This document shows positions 33,420-45,400 of a stretch of 64,000 bases of DNA, in pieces. The notes beneath the pieces are model-generated. The model saw only the letters and a list, made by a program, of their open reading frames with translations. It was not told where the DNA came from and searched no databases. The first letter of the stretch is position 1. The number at the start of each line of letters is the position of its first letter. The stretch comes from Schistocephalus solidus (lineage: Eukaryota; Platyhelminthes; Cestoda; Diphyllobothriidea; Diphyllobothriidae), in assembly GCA_017591395.1 (NCBI GenBank), contig WEDG01011612.1, forward strand, positions 1 through 64,000, written 5' to 3'. Made by a program: the position numbers and the translations under genes.

Positions 33420-36400
33420 GTAGGTACCGCCAGGGTTATGCTTCAAGTTTGTTCAAATGTTTGTTCTTTGATCGTATGATATTACATGCCACTTTTAAGC
33501 TTAACTAAGGGACTTCCCTCTCCACTGGCCGATGTCGAGTGTCTGCGCATTCTTACCTTTCGTTTTGCGCAAAGTAGTTCGCAGAGGTTTTTAATTAAAA
33601 ACCTCTGCGAACTACTTTGCGTTAATTGAACCAAAGAGTTAGCACTTTAAACTATTACCAACGCATTATCCGGCTTTTGAAACGAAATCTAACGTCGTCA
33701 ACCGTTATCCACAACCGTGAGTTGAGTCGTATCACCGATTTCAGCTTGTATTCAATTTTTTACCATTTCGGTGGTAATTTTAATTCCGGAATAACCTTAC
33801 CTGGCGCAGTTTTGCATGCAATTGGTACTCATTGATGCTAATTGACACGTAGCACATGGTCGCAGTAAAAAAATCATTTCACTAAGTACTCACTCGAGCC
33901 CAATTTAGTGTCGAGTGATTTCCATGACGTATTTATGACTCAATATATGTAAATTTATTACTGACTGACTCGGCCGGCTCAATTTTGCAGGCTCGTTAAA
34001 CCACAAATGGATGCCCCCGATTACAGCCGTATATCCACAAAGTCCAAAACGAAGAAGATCCAGTCCCGAAGTATGAAATTGATGGGGTCTCAGATATACT
34101 CGATGCCTGCTGTCATCACGTCTTTCAGTGGCTACCTTAACGGTGATGCCGGCCAGGGTTGGTTTTTGTGAGATTATGTCCTGGGTTATTTTGCATTGAG
34201 ATCGGTGCAGGAGCATATCTGGCTGGTTCTGTTCCTCATCGACTGTGCTTTCTCGCCAAAGACAGCATCTAGTGGACTACTTTAGAAACGGGAGCTTAAG
34301 TTTCGTTGCGTGCATATTTTCCCGTGATTTGACTCTAAGGGTATAGACGGAATACTTTCGTATCGAAAAATTTTCTGTATAAAAGCTCGTATACTCGCTC
34401 TTTGGTCTTCAAAATGATCACAGACAAAGAAGTGACGCGCCTTTTGTTCGACCTGGCCTGGTTAGCAGATGGTTTAACTCAAAACAACAGAAGCCCTCCA
34501 CAGGCCCCGAACTGAAATGTTTCCCGTTTTGGGATAAAACGCATTTCAAGGCCATTTCGACTGCAATCACACGTATTTCGATCACAGAACTATGCATTTA
34601 TCCAAAGTTCACGTCGTGGCACCGTCATTGGCGTAATGTGAGTCCGCTGTGCACAGCCACGACCTACTGTATCATTTGTAGTTTCCTGGTGTTTGTTGGA
34701 GGATCCATTCAGCTACCTGTTTGTAGATATTTGTTCAAAGGGCAGCTGTGGTAGACGGCAATTGACATGGTCAAGGCCACCGTTTTCAGAATATGTCATA
34801 ATCCATTTTATAGTAGTTTTATGTCTGATATGAACACTGGTCAATCCATAATTATCTCCGGTCGATCGAGCCAAAAGATTTATGTGACTGTCTCATGTAA
34901 ACTACCTGGTATAGTTTTCTTGTATTTCTAATAGTTGCAGCTCACTCGAAGTCTTAGGTAGTTTTATTTCACAGTTCGGTGTCACCTGCTGTTGATAGAG
35001 TTGTATTCTGTTACTCGTTCACTTTAACTATGTCATTGATTGGGTTCTTGGAAGGGCCCCCTAAACGAGCCGCGTAATAGATACGCTTGACCAACACGGG
35101 GCCGCGTTAGAAATGGGCAGACCTTATTATTCTGGGATGCAGTCCCATAAAAATGCCGAAAATGAGGGCGAACCCAACATGGATACGCGTAGGTGCAGGC
35201 TCATGCCGCACCCCACTCCGTGGGGATGATTCATCCGCACCCGACCCTGCCTCCGGTCTTCTTGACTATGTCTTGACACCAGGCACAGGTGGGTAAGAAA
35301 TGAGAGTGCGGTAGATGTAATACAGGTCTACTATCACTTAAAACTAACTCATGTGCAAGTTATCGTCCCTGCACAACCCTTCTGAGGAGCATATAGTGGA
35401 CATCGTCGAATTACGACGTTTGAACTGCCGGAAGGGCCCCCAACGGTCTTGATAGTAGAGACAGAGTAACAATGCCGACAATGACAAGGGAGACTGGAAT
35501 AGCCATTTCTGGCTCATCAGCCATTCATACCCAACCCACTTGAGGCTCTAGCCAGCAGCCTCTTGATCAGAAGTCGAACGCTCTAACCATTGAGCCACGG
35601 GCTCGTTGTCTTGCCCGTTTTTCGAGAGTTACCTGCCGGCTTCCTTGAAGATCGGAATGCATTGTCGCTCCGGTCTGTGAGTGGGGTCTTTGTTACGCAA
35701 ATTTTGGTCGGATGCCTATGTAACCCACCAGTTAATTGTACCGAAGAGCAGTTTTAGAATCCCACTAGAAGTCGGTCCTCGCTGTTGCCTAAGATCACTC
35801 TTGGTGGCTTGCAGCTCAGTGAGATGTGGGTTCTGGCTTCTTTTCGCATATGAACCCCTCGAGAAGTTATCTCGGGAAAATGAAGGAAGGTTATTTGGAC
35901 ACGTTCTTTGTCGCTTTCTCAATGAGCTCAATGTCACTGCTCCTTGCTTGACGCCGTTGCACACATGGAGACGTCGCGGAGGTCCTGACCATTGGTGTTA
36001 GGTTAACTGCAATGGAGAAGAGAGGGATCGAGCTCTCCAGATCCACTGCCAAAGAAAGCTTTGCAATATCATTGCAGCCGGTTAGATTGGGCTTGTTTAC
36101 AGCTTTATCAAGCACAAGTACAGGAAATTGCATTCCGAGACGGATCAGATGGCACATCGGATAGCGTTGGCTCCAGAGACTTCGTAACAAATTTTAACAA
36201 TCACTCAACAAGATTACCCACCTGACTAATGCCAAGGATTGCCGAGGAGCCGTTATAGCGTCACTGCTGAAGACACTCTGATGGAAATTGCAGTTTCTCG
36301 ATCCTTGTAGATCGTTAAACGTGCCCTCCTAGGAGCCATTCGTTCTAGGACGCCTCAATATTTTGTTACTAAACTTTATCTTACTCGTCCGCTTACAAAA

Positions 36401-39400
36401 TGCTTCAGCAGCATTCTAGGTAAACTAAAGGATAACCGCAGAGGTTTGCTAATGGTGTGTGGTTGTACCAGCTGATATCTACGAGGCCTTTTATCTTGCA
36501 TTTTGGGACCAAATGGGTTTCGTAGTCAGATCAATTTAATGTGCGAAAAATTATTTTGCAAAAATAGTTTAACACGATCTATCCTGATCTTTCCTTAATC
36601 GTTTTCAAAAGAGTTCTTGGTAATTGCTTCGACAGTAATCGCAATATCGGTCGGACCTGCCAGTATCTGTTGCCTTGCCAGACCCCAACTGTCCTCCCTT
36701 CTGCCAGATGTCTCCTGTTGTAACCTAATGTCATACATTTGAGTCTGCCTACTGTAGTCTTGGTGGAGAACTGTGTTGCCACCTTGTCGAAGGATATGCT
36801 GCGATTGCTCCAACCCCATCAGCGCACGACAAAAACGAAAACATCACTAAAGAGATAAGAGTGATTCCTTTGATCTCGTTTTCTTGTTCTAAGGGTTGTC
36901 GTTCTTCAGCAACCCCAAACACAATGTAGATTCGGGTCTTAAAAACGCTCTGATTTTCTACTGAGGTCTTACAGGGATCTGCGAATCTTTGAGCAATGTA
37001 CTTGGCTTTTTTTATTGTCGTGTTTACTGGGGACTGTACGTATAGACCCAAAAACTCGATTCCTTAAGAACAAATGGTTTTTTCGGCGAAACATATCCCT
37101 GGGGTTTTGGTTAACACGTGTGCTGCCAGTGTGATTACTGATGCTAGGATAGTAATAACCTGATTAGTGAACTGGAATTTTCTGATTCACGTCAACAAAG
37201 GCTTCTTCTATTTTGTTTATCTTTGACGCTTTGGGCACACTTTTCACCAACGTCCAGCCTCACTGCCAGGCTTAGTTCGCTCTGAATGCTTGAATTGCTG
37301 AAATACTCTTTCGCATATACCCTGTTTTCTTCAGACAGATGCAGATTTGGTTAACCTGACTAACCCGCTTGGTGTTTTTTTCGTAAAATGAAGCAGCTTA
37401 ACGATTCCAACTAAGTGCCCACACGCAAAAATTTGATTAGGAAAAACCATTTTTGTTTTCTCTGGATTGGTTGTATCCGATCGCTGGCAACGTCAAACAC
37501 GTGCCAATAGTTCCAACTAGCAGCTCGATCAGCTGGATTATTCGGATTGTAGCTCTCTAAGATTTAAGTATCCCTCCAGGTCATTTTTTCCATGCCGAAT
37601 TTTACGCAGGTTGGTCCTATTTAGAGTCTCCTTCAATTCAGTTGGACAAGGAGTGTTCGATCTAAGAACTTTTCTAGTCTTGCATAGTTACCACATATTC
37701 GTCCCTGGTGTCCGCATGCACATCTTAGGTTTAGACCTACGTCAGCAGTTGAGTGCTACCCTATTGAATGTTTGAGAAGATGTGCCTGCCAGGTGTCATT
37801 AACGCTGTCTCTCAGTCTGACCAGTCAGCTTTTTAACTGTGATTTTATCTTTTCTCTTCTAACCACATGTAGGTACGACCATAGTCGCAAGCTCAATTTC
37901 AATGCAATAGACAATGGAGTCGATCGCACGAGTTATCCAAATCCCTACAAGTTAAATGAAGATGGTCTGCCCCTAAACCCACAAGGCCGCACTGGTATGA
38001 CTGGTAGAGGAAGCCTCGGCAGATGGGGCCCAAACCATGCCGCTGATCCTATTGTGACTCGGTTAGCTATTGCCTTTTTCCTTTGCCTGCTTTTCCGTAA
38101 TGTTTCGGCTTTACCATTCTCTTTTAAGCCCTAATTGCTCGTTCTCGCGTTCTATCATCCATGCGTACTTCATTCGCTTGCTGAGCCAAGCATTCAGCAT
38201 TGGCTTTATGGTTGCATTTGGGGGCGGGGACTCAGTCTGGTTGAGCACTGGCGTCTTCCTCAAGGGTTGTTTCGCCAAGAACGCACTAGGCGGCCCCACT
38301 CAGGGAACAAAGGGTAGGTCGGCAAGTAATACGGGACCGGTGGTAATAGGGGGTTTTATGGGTGGGGCTAAATGAAGGAAGGGAGGGCGCTAACCTAACC
38401 CTATGTGCGTTAGGGATGGCATTCGCTGCCGAGTTAGTAGGGTGGCACACCATTCTGTTGTCCGATACCTGTGCGGTTTGCGAGGACCGGTGTTTTTACG
38501 TCACGCTGATAATTCGGTCCTCCTACGGCCAACGAAATATCGTGCGACCCTAATTACCCCGCAAGGAAGCCATCCCTAACTAGCACAATGAATAGAGTTA
38601 GGATTAGGTTGGCGTGTAATACGGTCGTGTACTACACGCCGACCTATCTTTTTTTCCTGAGTTGGGTCGCATATTACATTCTTTTCGGTTACTTGGGCGC
38701 AACATGGACAAAGCACACCGCTTACTTGTAGTTGTTCCAGGTATCACCAGGCCTGATTTGTCCGGCGATCAAAGTGATCAATGGTCTGTGACCTTTAGTC
38801 GGGTCTCACAATAACTTGCAGCTTATGTTTCAGTCTCAGGCGCCGAAGACTGTCGACTCCAGCATCTTTTCCGTATCTGATTAGGATTAGATGCTCAAAA
38901 GGGGCGTGCTGCCCAAACAAATAGGTCATATTATCCTTTCAGGCCGCTGTCCAGTGGAAGAGTTAGGCGAACCAAGTTAGCGGAAACAGTCTGCTGCCTA
39001 TAATCTCTCACCACCCCACGAAGAGAGTATAGTATTCTGAGTGCTGTGGGGTCGTCAAGTACTCAGGACTAGCAGCATTCAAACTCAAACCAAGTTCTCC
39101 AGTTTTATCAACTGTCAGAGGCACAGATTACCTTTTTCTTAAAGGAATTCAAAAGCAAAACTATGCATTCTGCTCAGTTATCTCTGGGGTCTGAAAGCGC
39201 TGTCGGAAGAAATTCGTTTGTTGCGCAGCTATAGAAGATGGGTAATCAAATATAGCCTTATCGAAAACCAGCCGCTTTCGCCAAAGACTCGTTCTCCGCT
39301 ATATTCTATCTTCTTTCGGTTTAGATGATCATATCCATGGATTCTGTTTTCTAGTTTCAATTACACACTCATCTTTGGGGACTTCCAAGCGCTGCAGTGA

Positions 39401-42400
39401 AACAGAGGAAATGTTGACTGAAATTATGAAGTTTTTCAAGTAGGGAAGATTACATATTAAGGTTGCCATATTAATTGCGTGCAGCATAATCTCAAAATAT
39501 TTCACTTGTGTCTGAGTGCCGCCTTTCGCACACGATTCTTTGCTGTCCCCTGCAACAATTATTTTCGTAAAAAGAACTCAATCAGCATGACTTTTGCCCA
39601 TTGCTTTTCGATGCCATTATAAATCCAACTCGATTTTATAGACAACATGGACAAAAATGTTGTTTCTTCTACTCAGTTGGTAGCAAACTGGGTCTTCTTC
39701 AAAATTCATACTTGAAGAAGAAGTATCTTTCACTTTTAAAAAATACTTTTTTGAACTGCCAAAGTATTTTAAACCCCACCTGTTGTTAAGCTTCCATTCA
39801 GAGTTTTCAAACGACAAGCTGTATCCATTATGTCCAAGGAAACTCGCATACTTTTCTACGCTATTAGGAGGAAGTCACATATTGCTCATAAAACTTTATA
39901 ATAGATGTGGATCATATTGTATACTTACTGAACAACATTAATGAACGGACAACTACGATGCAATAGGAATGGGCATTTCACGGTCTGAAATTAGACATTT
40001 TTAGAACCTACTGATCCCTTTTTATTAAGTATAGAGTCTGAGGAAGACGTAATTGTCTACCAAATTAGTACCAGAAAGAACATTTTTCGTGTATGTTTTC
40101 TGTGAAATATATTTAACTGCAATCAAAATCCATGAGAAAAATACACAGTACTAAAGTAGCAATTATTTACAGACTGTGTCTTATTCAGGTGGCCGGAAGG
40201 AAGCCGTTCAGAAGCTGGCTTCCTATCCAGACTGAAATATCTTGGAATTACTCTGTACGATAATTACTACTATGGTACCTCCTCAATACTTTTTTTTATT
40301 GAAAGCACATTTAAGAATTCCGGTTGGCATTTAATAAGATTGCACATCTACTACACATAGCTCCCTTTCCATACTTACTAATCGCAAAGCGGAATCAAGG
40401 CGACTAAGGATGGGAGTGAGTGCATTGGCTGATGAGGCTGAAGACACGTCTAAACCTGTCACACCCTCACTTTCTGCGAGTCTCGTGTGCCGTGCGGCGA
40501 GAGGTCACCTAACGAACGATCCACTGCAGCCTGACCAGGGTTGGTAACCTTCAAGGCGCAACCGTTAGTGCGTCAGATTTATTACAGTGAGGATTGCGCG
40601 GGATAGCTACGTGACAGTTTATCTCAGTATTGACCTCATTTCGTCTTCCCTATGCCTGATCCTCTGGTGGAGTGCTGATAGGGTTGTGCTAAGTGGGTCA
40701 CATGGTTGAGGGTTCTGGTCTACTGCGTGCCTCACGTATGCTAGTCAGCAGTTTAGGAGTCAGATGGGCTCGGCGCAGCCGACTAAAGCAATCCGTGAGC
40801 CAGTTTCCCTCTCATCCTTTGGTCTGGCGCGCAACTGAGTCCCGTTTTTCGCGGTGGAGGTGCGGTTGACTCAACTTACACGTATAAATGCGCATGCTCC
40901 TATCCATAAGTAGAGGTTAAAACGTCGCCAATCATTGCCACCAATGTACGGATAGAATGAGCGTTTAAACGGGAGGCCCCGTGTGGTGATTCTCTTTCAC
41001 TCTGTGAATTCGAATCTGCGTATCTGACTGTGGACACGTACAACGAGGTTCGTCAAAGCTATCCCCCCCCACCCGTAGGGATTTGATTATTCAGCCAGAC
41101 CTCGGCTCCTCCGCACCACGAGCTGAATACGATCTGACTGAACTCTGCGTTTTGTGTCACGTATCAGGCCTGTACACTTCCATCTCATTTTGCAGTTGGA
41201 AACTGGACGTTCAGAAGAAAAAGGCGATTAATCCGGACTCCGGCAAGTTTATCCTCCAGTTTGTTGCAATAAAACGGAGGGACACCAATGAATGGGCCAT
41301 ACCTGGTGTACGTTGGTTGCTGTTCTCCTTTTTTGACATATTTTGGCTTTCTTAAGCAAAAGCATTCAGACCGGTTTAAATTTCGTACAGGTTTCGGCTA
41401 CCACCCCTATTTCCCACCCCTTCGTCTGCCCAGCAAACGCGCTGACAAGCAAGCAAGTTAGAGGATATTGTGAGGCCTCATGCCCAGAGCCGCAAGCCGA
41501 ATCTCATCGCCCGTTTCGTCTGCGAAAATCTATACAGACCGGTAAACGACAATCTAGATAGTTCGTCAGTCAAAATTGCCGAGGCCAGTACTGTTCCGGG
41601 GACGTAAGAGTGACCTGCGCATAGATTTGTTTCCTCTAAAGCGAACTTGCGTTACATCTACCTCGTTTAGTATTGCCACCCTGTAGTGTTCCATTTTCAC
41701 CAGAAAGTCAAGATTACTGGTGGTTGGTGTGGACACAGAGGGTGGACAAAAACGAACCAGTCCACCTAAATATGTCCCACACGGCCTAACCCCTCACAAC
41801 ACACCCATTAGGCTTTAAAAGAGTTTCCTGCGATCTTACATCAACAAAAATGACGCAATGACCCTCATTTGCATTCTAACCCTCAATCCCGAGTAGGATC
41901 GAATTAGCCCACCAGTCGAAAAACCTCCCAGCAATGGCGGTTATTGAGCCGAGCTAGTTTGGCAGTGTGTTTGTTTGTTTGCCCTGAGGATACTTAGCGT
42001 TTGCACCGAGCTTTATCGATTTATTAGCCTGATGTTCGGAATTCTCGTTTGAATCAATCATCCGAGGCAAGTCGAATAAGCGTACTGGGTGGCACAATTG
42101 CAGTATTTGTAGGATGCAGTTGCTATGTCATTGCATGCTCCCAAATGCATTACGTAATGCGATAATTGTCTGACAGGCAAGGTTTTGCCTTTGCTATGCT
42201 CCCGCTTGTCTGTCACAATTATCGACTCCTGCTTTCATTGCAGGTGGTTGCATGTGGTGCGGTAATAGCCCGTAGCCGAATTGCTAACCTTCGGAATTGC
42301 ATCATCCTTGTCGGTTCTTGGGCTATTTGGCTTACCGACATTAGCACCAGGGCCCATTGTCCTCCGCATGGCTAAATGCTTAGGCAAAGTATCGAATATG

Positions 42401-45400
42401 GTGTGGGGATGTCATCGCGCTTTTCAACTGCTTGAGGACCGAAAAACCATAACTCGAGCAGTTTTCGGCTCACGCGGTTGTCACCTTGCGCGAATTTAGA
42501 CTTCATTGGTGGGTTACCGTCCCCTTAGCTGCTGCTTGGGGACTGACGTCGTTCCCTAACCGCTGCTGCGTGCTCTATCATCCGCATCCTGGGTGTTTTT
42601 CCAGTTTCTCCGACATATTTGCTTTGAAACAGACCCTGTAAATGACCGCCGTTAATTCTAGCCGTGCCATTTGGTCTTTCGGCCGCGTGACCTCGCGCCT
42701 TATAGCTACCTCCGTCTGTGTGCAAACCCAAATCCAGGGGGTTTGAAAAGGCGGCTGACAGCTTCAGAGACGTACAGAAGAGTTTGCCAAACTTTAAGGT
42801 CGGTTGAATTCGGTCTCTCGTCTCGTTTGCATCCGGCTAACGAATTTGCACGGGTAGGCATTTGCGCTAAGCACCCGTCCAAGCTATTGTAATTCAACAA
42901 CCTTGTCTTCTGTCCCACTGCGATACGTCTCCTAATACTGGTTAGCTCCCTTACGCAACTGCGTTTGTGGCTGTTTGGATATTTGCTGTCGTAGCTCAGT
43001 ACTTTCTTTGTATTTGTCACCTTCCTGAATGCTTTAGTGTTTAGGATACCGCGACTTTTTCAATAGACAAGGGCATCAAAAAATGTGGGCCGTTTGTTTT
43101 CCTCCTGCTCCATCATAAAATGTCTATCCGGGAAGGCGGTGTTGAGTTGTTCTTTGAAGGTTAACCCCTGATCTCGTTCGATTACGATGAAGATCTCATT
43201 CACGTACCGATCCCAAAATTTTGTTCTCTGGTTTAGAAAGTTTAATGACTCCAACCGCTGCAGCCCGCCTCGACTATGAGTCCCGAAATCGGCGTGCCTT
43301 TGACCTGCCCATAGGTTTTTCCGTCGAACGTGAAGTAAGTCTTTAGGCAGAACTTCAGGAGTGGGAGAATGCGAGCATTTCCAAGATGATCCTTCATTTG
43401 ATTGCAGGAGTAGTTCGAAAGTCTCGACTGTCAGATTCTAGCGATAGAAGAGGGCCGTGACATTAAAAGACACCATGAGCTCGTTTGGCAAGAGACTTGC
43501 TGCTTTAATAATTTTATTGACGAACAGACTGTAGTATCTGAATTAGCGGATAGGACCGACTGCCTTGCATGCTTCTTGAAAATTGTATCCGCCGAACGCA
43601 GGCCCGGTTAGTAATTGGGAATGCGTATTGTAGTGGTATGTTTTTGCTTCTAATACGTAGAGTATAATTCTCAAATTACCTAAACTCATCTAATATTTAT
43701 TTACGTTGCTCGTCTGGCCGATTCCTTTTTCTCTCGCCCGACCTCTTACTGTTTTCATTTCCTTCTTCTAGGGCATGGTTGATCCGGGTGAATCTGTGTC
43801 TGCAACTCTCAAGCGGGAATTCTCCGAAGAGGCCCTATGCTCGGTCGGGGCTTTTGGTAGCGAACTAGAAGAAATTCGATCCCAAGTGAATAAGGCGTTT
43901 AAGAATGGTTTCGAGGTGAGGAGCGACTCAGTAGCTACATGTTCCCTTGCCTGACCTTTCAAGCGTACACGAGGGTCCCTGCCACAGCTGGTTGAACCAG
44001 CTCTCTGTTAATGTACTGGAAAGTGTCGTTACTTATCCGTGCAAGCGCCAGTGTGGACGCTGGCGTTTGGGGGATGTCTTTGCAACTGTCGGAGGTTGTG
44101 GGATCTCGTTAATTGCATGCTCGCCGCGGTCTATGTCTAATCCATGTGCACGCATAACATCGAGGATGTATGAGAGAAACTTCACGGTGATTGAGCATCT
44201 GCCTAGGTTTGTAGTCTTTAGCTTACTCCGGAACTTCGACCTGGCATTTCGCCAGACTTCGTCAAGGGTGTGTAGGTCCATCTCTTCTACTGCTTAACTT
44301 GCTCACGACGTTGGTTTACTTTTGTCCGACGGGTAGTACCCTTGGAGAAATCCTTAGTTCGTATCATCACCCGCCAACTTCTCGGTTTCTTCGCCATTGG
44401 CTGTTTGCTACAATGAAGCAATACAAAGGATCCTTTCGTAGTTATGTTTGTAGGAGAACGTGCTATTTACCAGCTGCCTCGAAATTCGACCAGACTCCTG
44501 TACTCATTTAAAGCGTTCGCCTTCAAAACATTTCCGAATTCCTTGTTTGTGGATTTTGAACACCATAGCCATCGTTTTGACGGAAAATCTCTGTAACTAC
44601 TTCCCATCAGAGTGCACTTGGTCCGCGGAAACCTTTATCGAAGCACATTGTGTAATCAAATGTTTCTTTACCGAATCGCGCGGTTTAAAACGGTTAAAAG
44701 AGGCTACACGTCCCGTCTATTAGCTTATCCCCAAAACCATCGGTGAGTGCAGATTTATTGGAACAAATGCTAATGCAATTCCGCGGACCCTTGACCCATG
44801 TGCTGCTTCGTTTGCTCTCCTGGGCAACTCTGGACTGATCGGTGATCACCCGAGTATTTCGTAATGCGGTACGTTATTGCTCATAGCCCTTGTCATCTTA
44901 CTCTATTTTCGCTCTGTTTGACGGACGAACACCCTGTAGTTTTTCGTGTGGTATGTCGCTTTCCCGGAGCTGCGTTCATCTGAGCCTCACCCCCCTACAA
45001 GGCACCATATTAGTAAAGATCTTCTGTTTTGGGTGTTCGTACATCTCCCTTCCACATTTTTTACAGGTATATCGGGGCTACGTGGACGATCCAAGAAACA
45101 CTGATCACGCGTGGATGGAGACAGTGGCAGTCAACTTCCACGACGACCTTGGGACGGGCCTTGCAAAGTTCAAGCTTGTTGCAGGTATTCTAGTTTAAAA
45201 TATAGACCGCACTTGTTCCTTTTCGATTTCAAACACTTATGGGCCAGGAAATATCGTTATTTCAAGCTGTTTCCACAGCTCTATTTGGTTTCCCTCCACT
45301 TTTTCAGTCTTATTTACTCTCCCCCTTAGTTTTTGTATACCTTGCATGCACTTTGAGCCCACATATACCCACCGCCTTTGAGCGGATGGAACATGCGCAC

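Noticed and set aside
35502..35520. CUGAUGAGCCAGAAAUGGC (- strand) as a hammerhead core
   Set aside because: GCCA-GAAA-UGGC folds as a simple tetraloop hairpin, leaving no second GAAA core and no UH site or stem I partner.
35530..35606. A functional tRNA-Arg(UCU) gene on the - strand
   Set aside because: The A-box and anticodon-arm-like parts are present, but the T arm/B box is diverged and no matching acceptor stem closes the cloverleaf; a longer repeat body follows, so a SINE head fits better.
37772..38134. 120-codon frame starting [20 protein letters not shown] as a separate gene
   Set aside because: Its conserved part is NUDT9 exon b; the rest is intron read-through on either side.
40429..40460. 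CUGAUGAGGCUGAAGACACGUC (+ strand) as a hammerhead
   Set aside because: There is no stem II between CUGAUGA and a GAA-like stretch, and stem I partners are missing.
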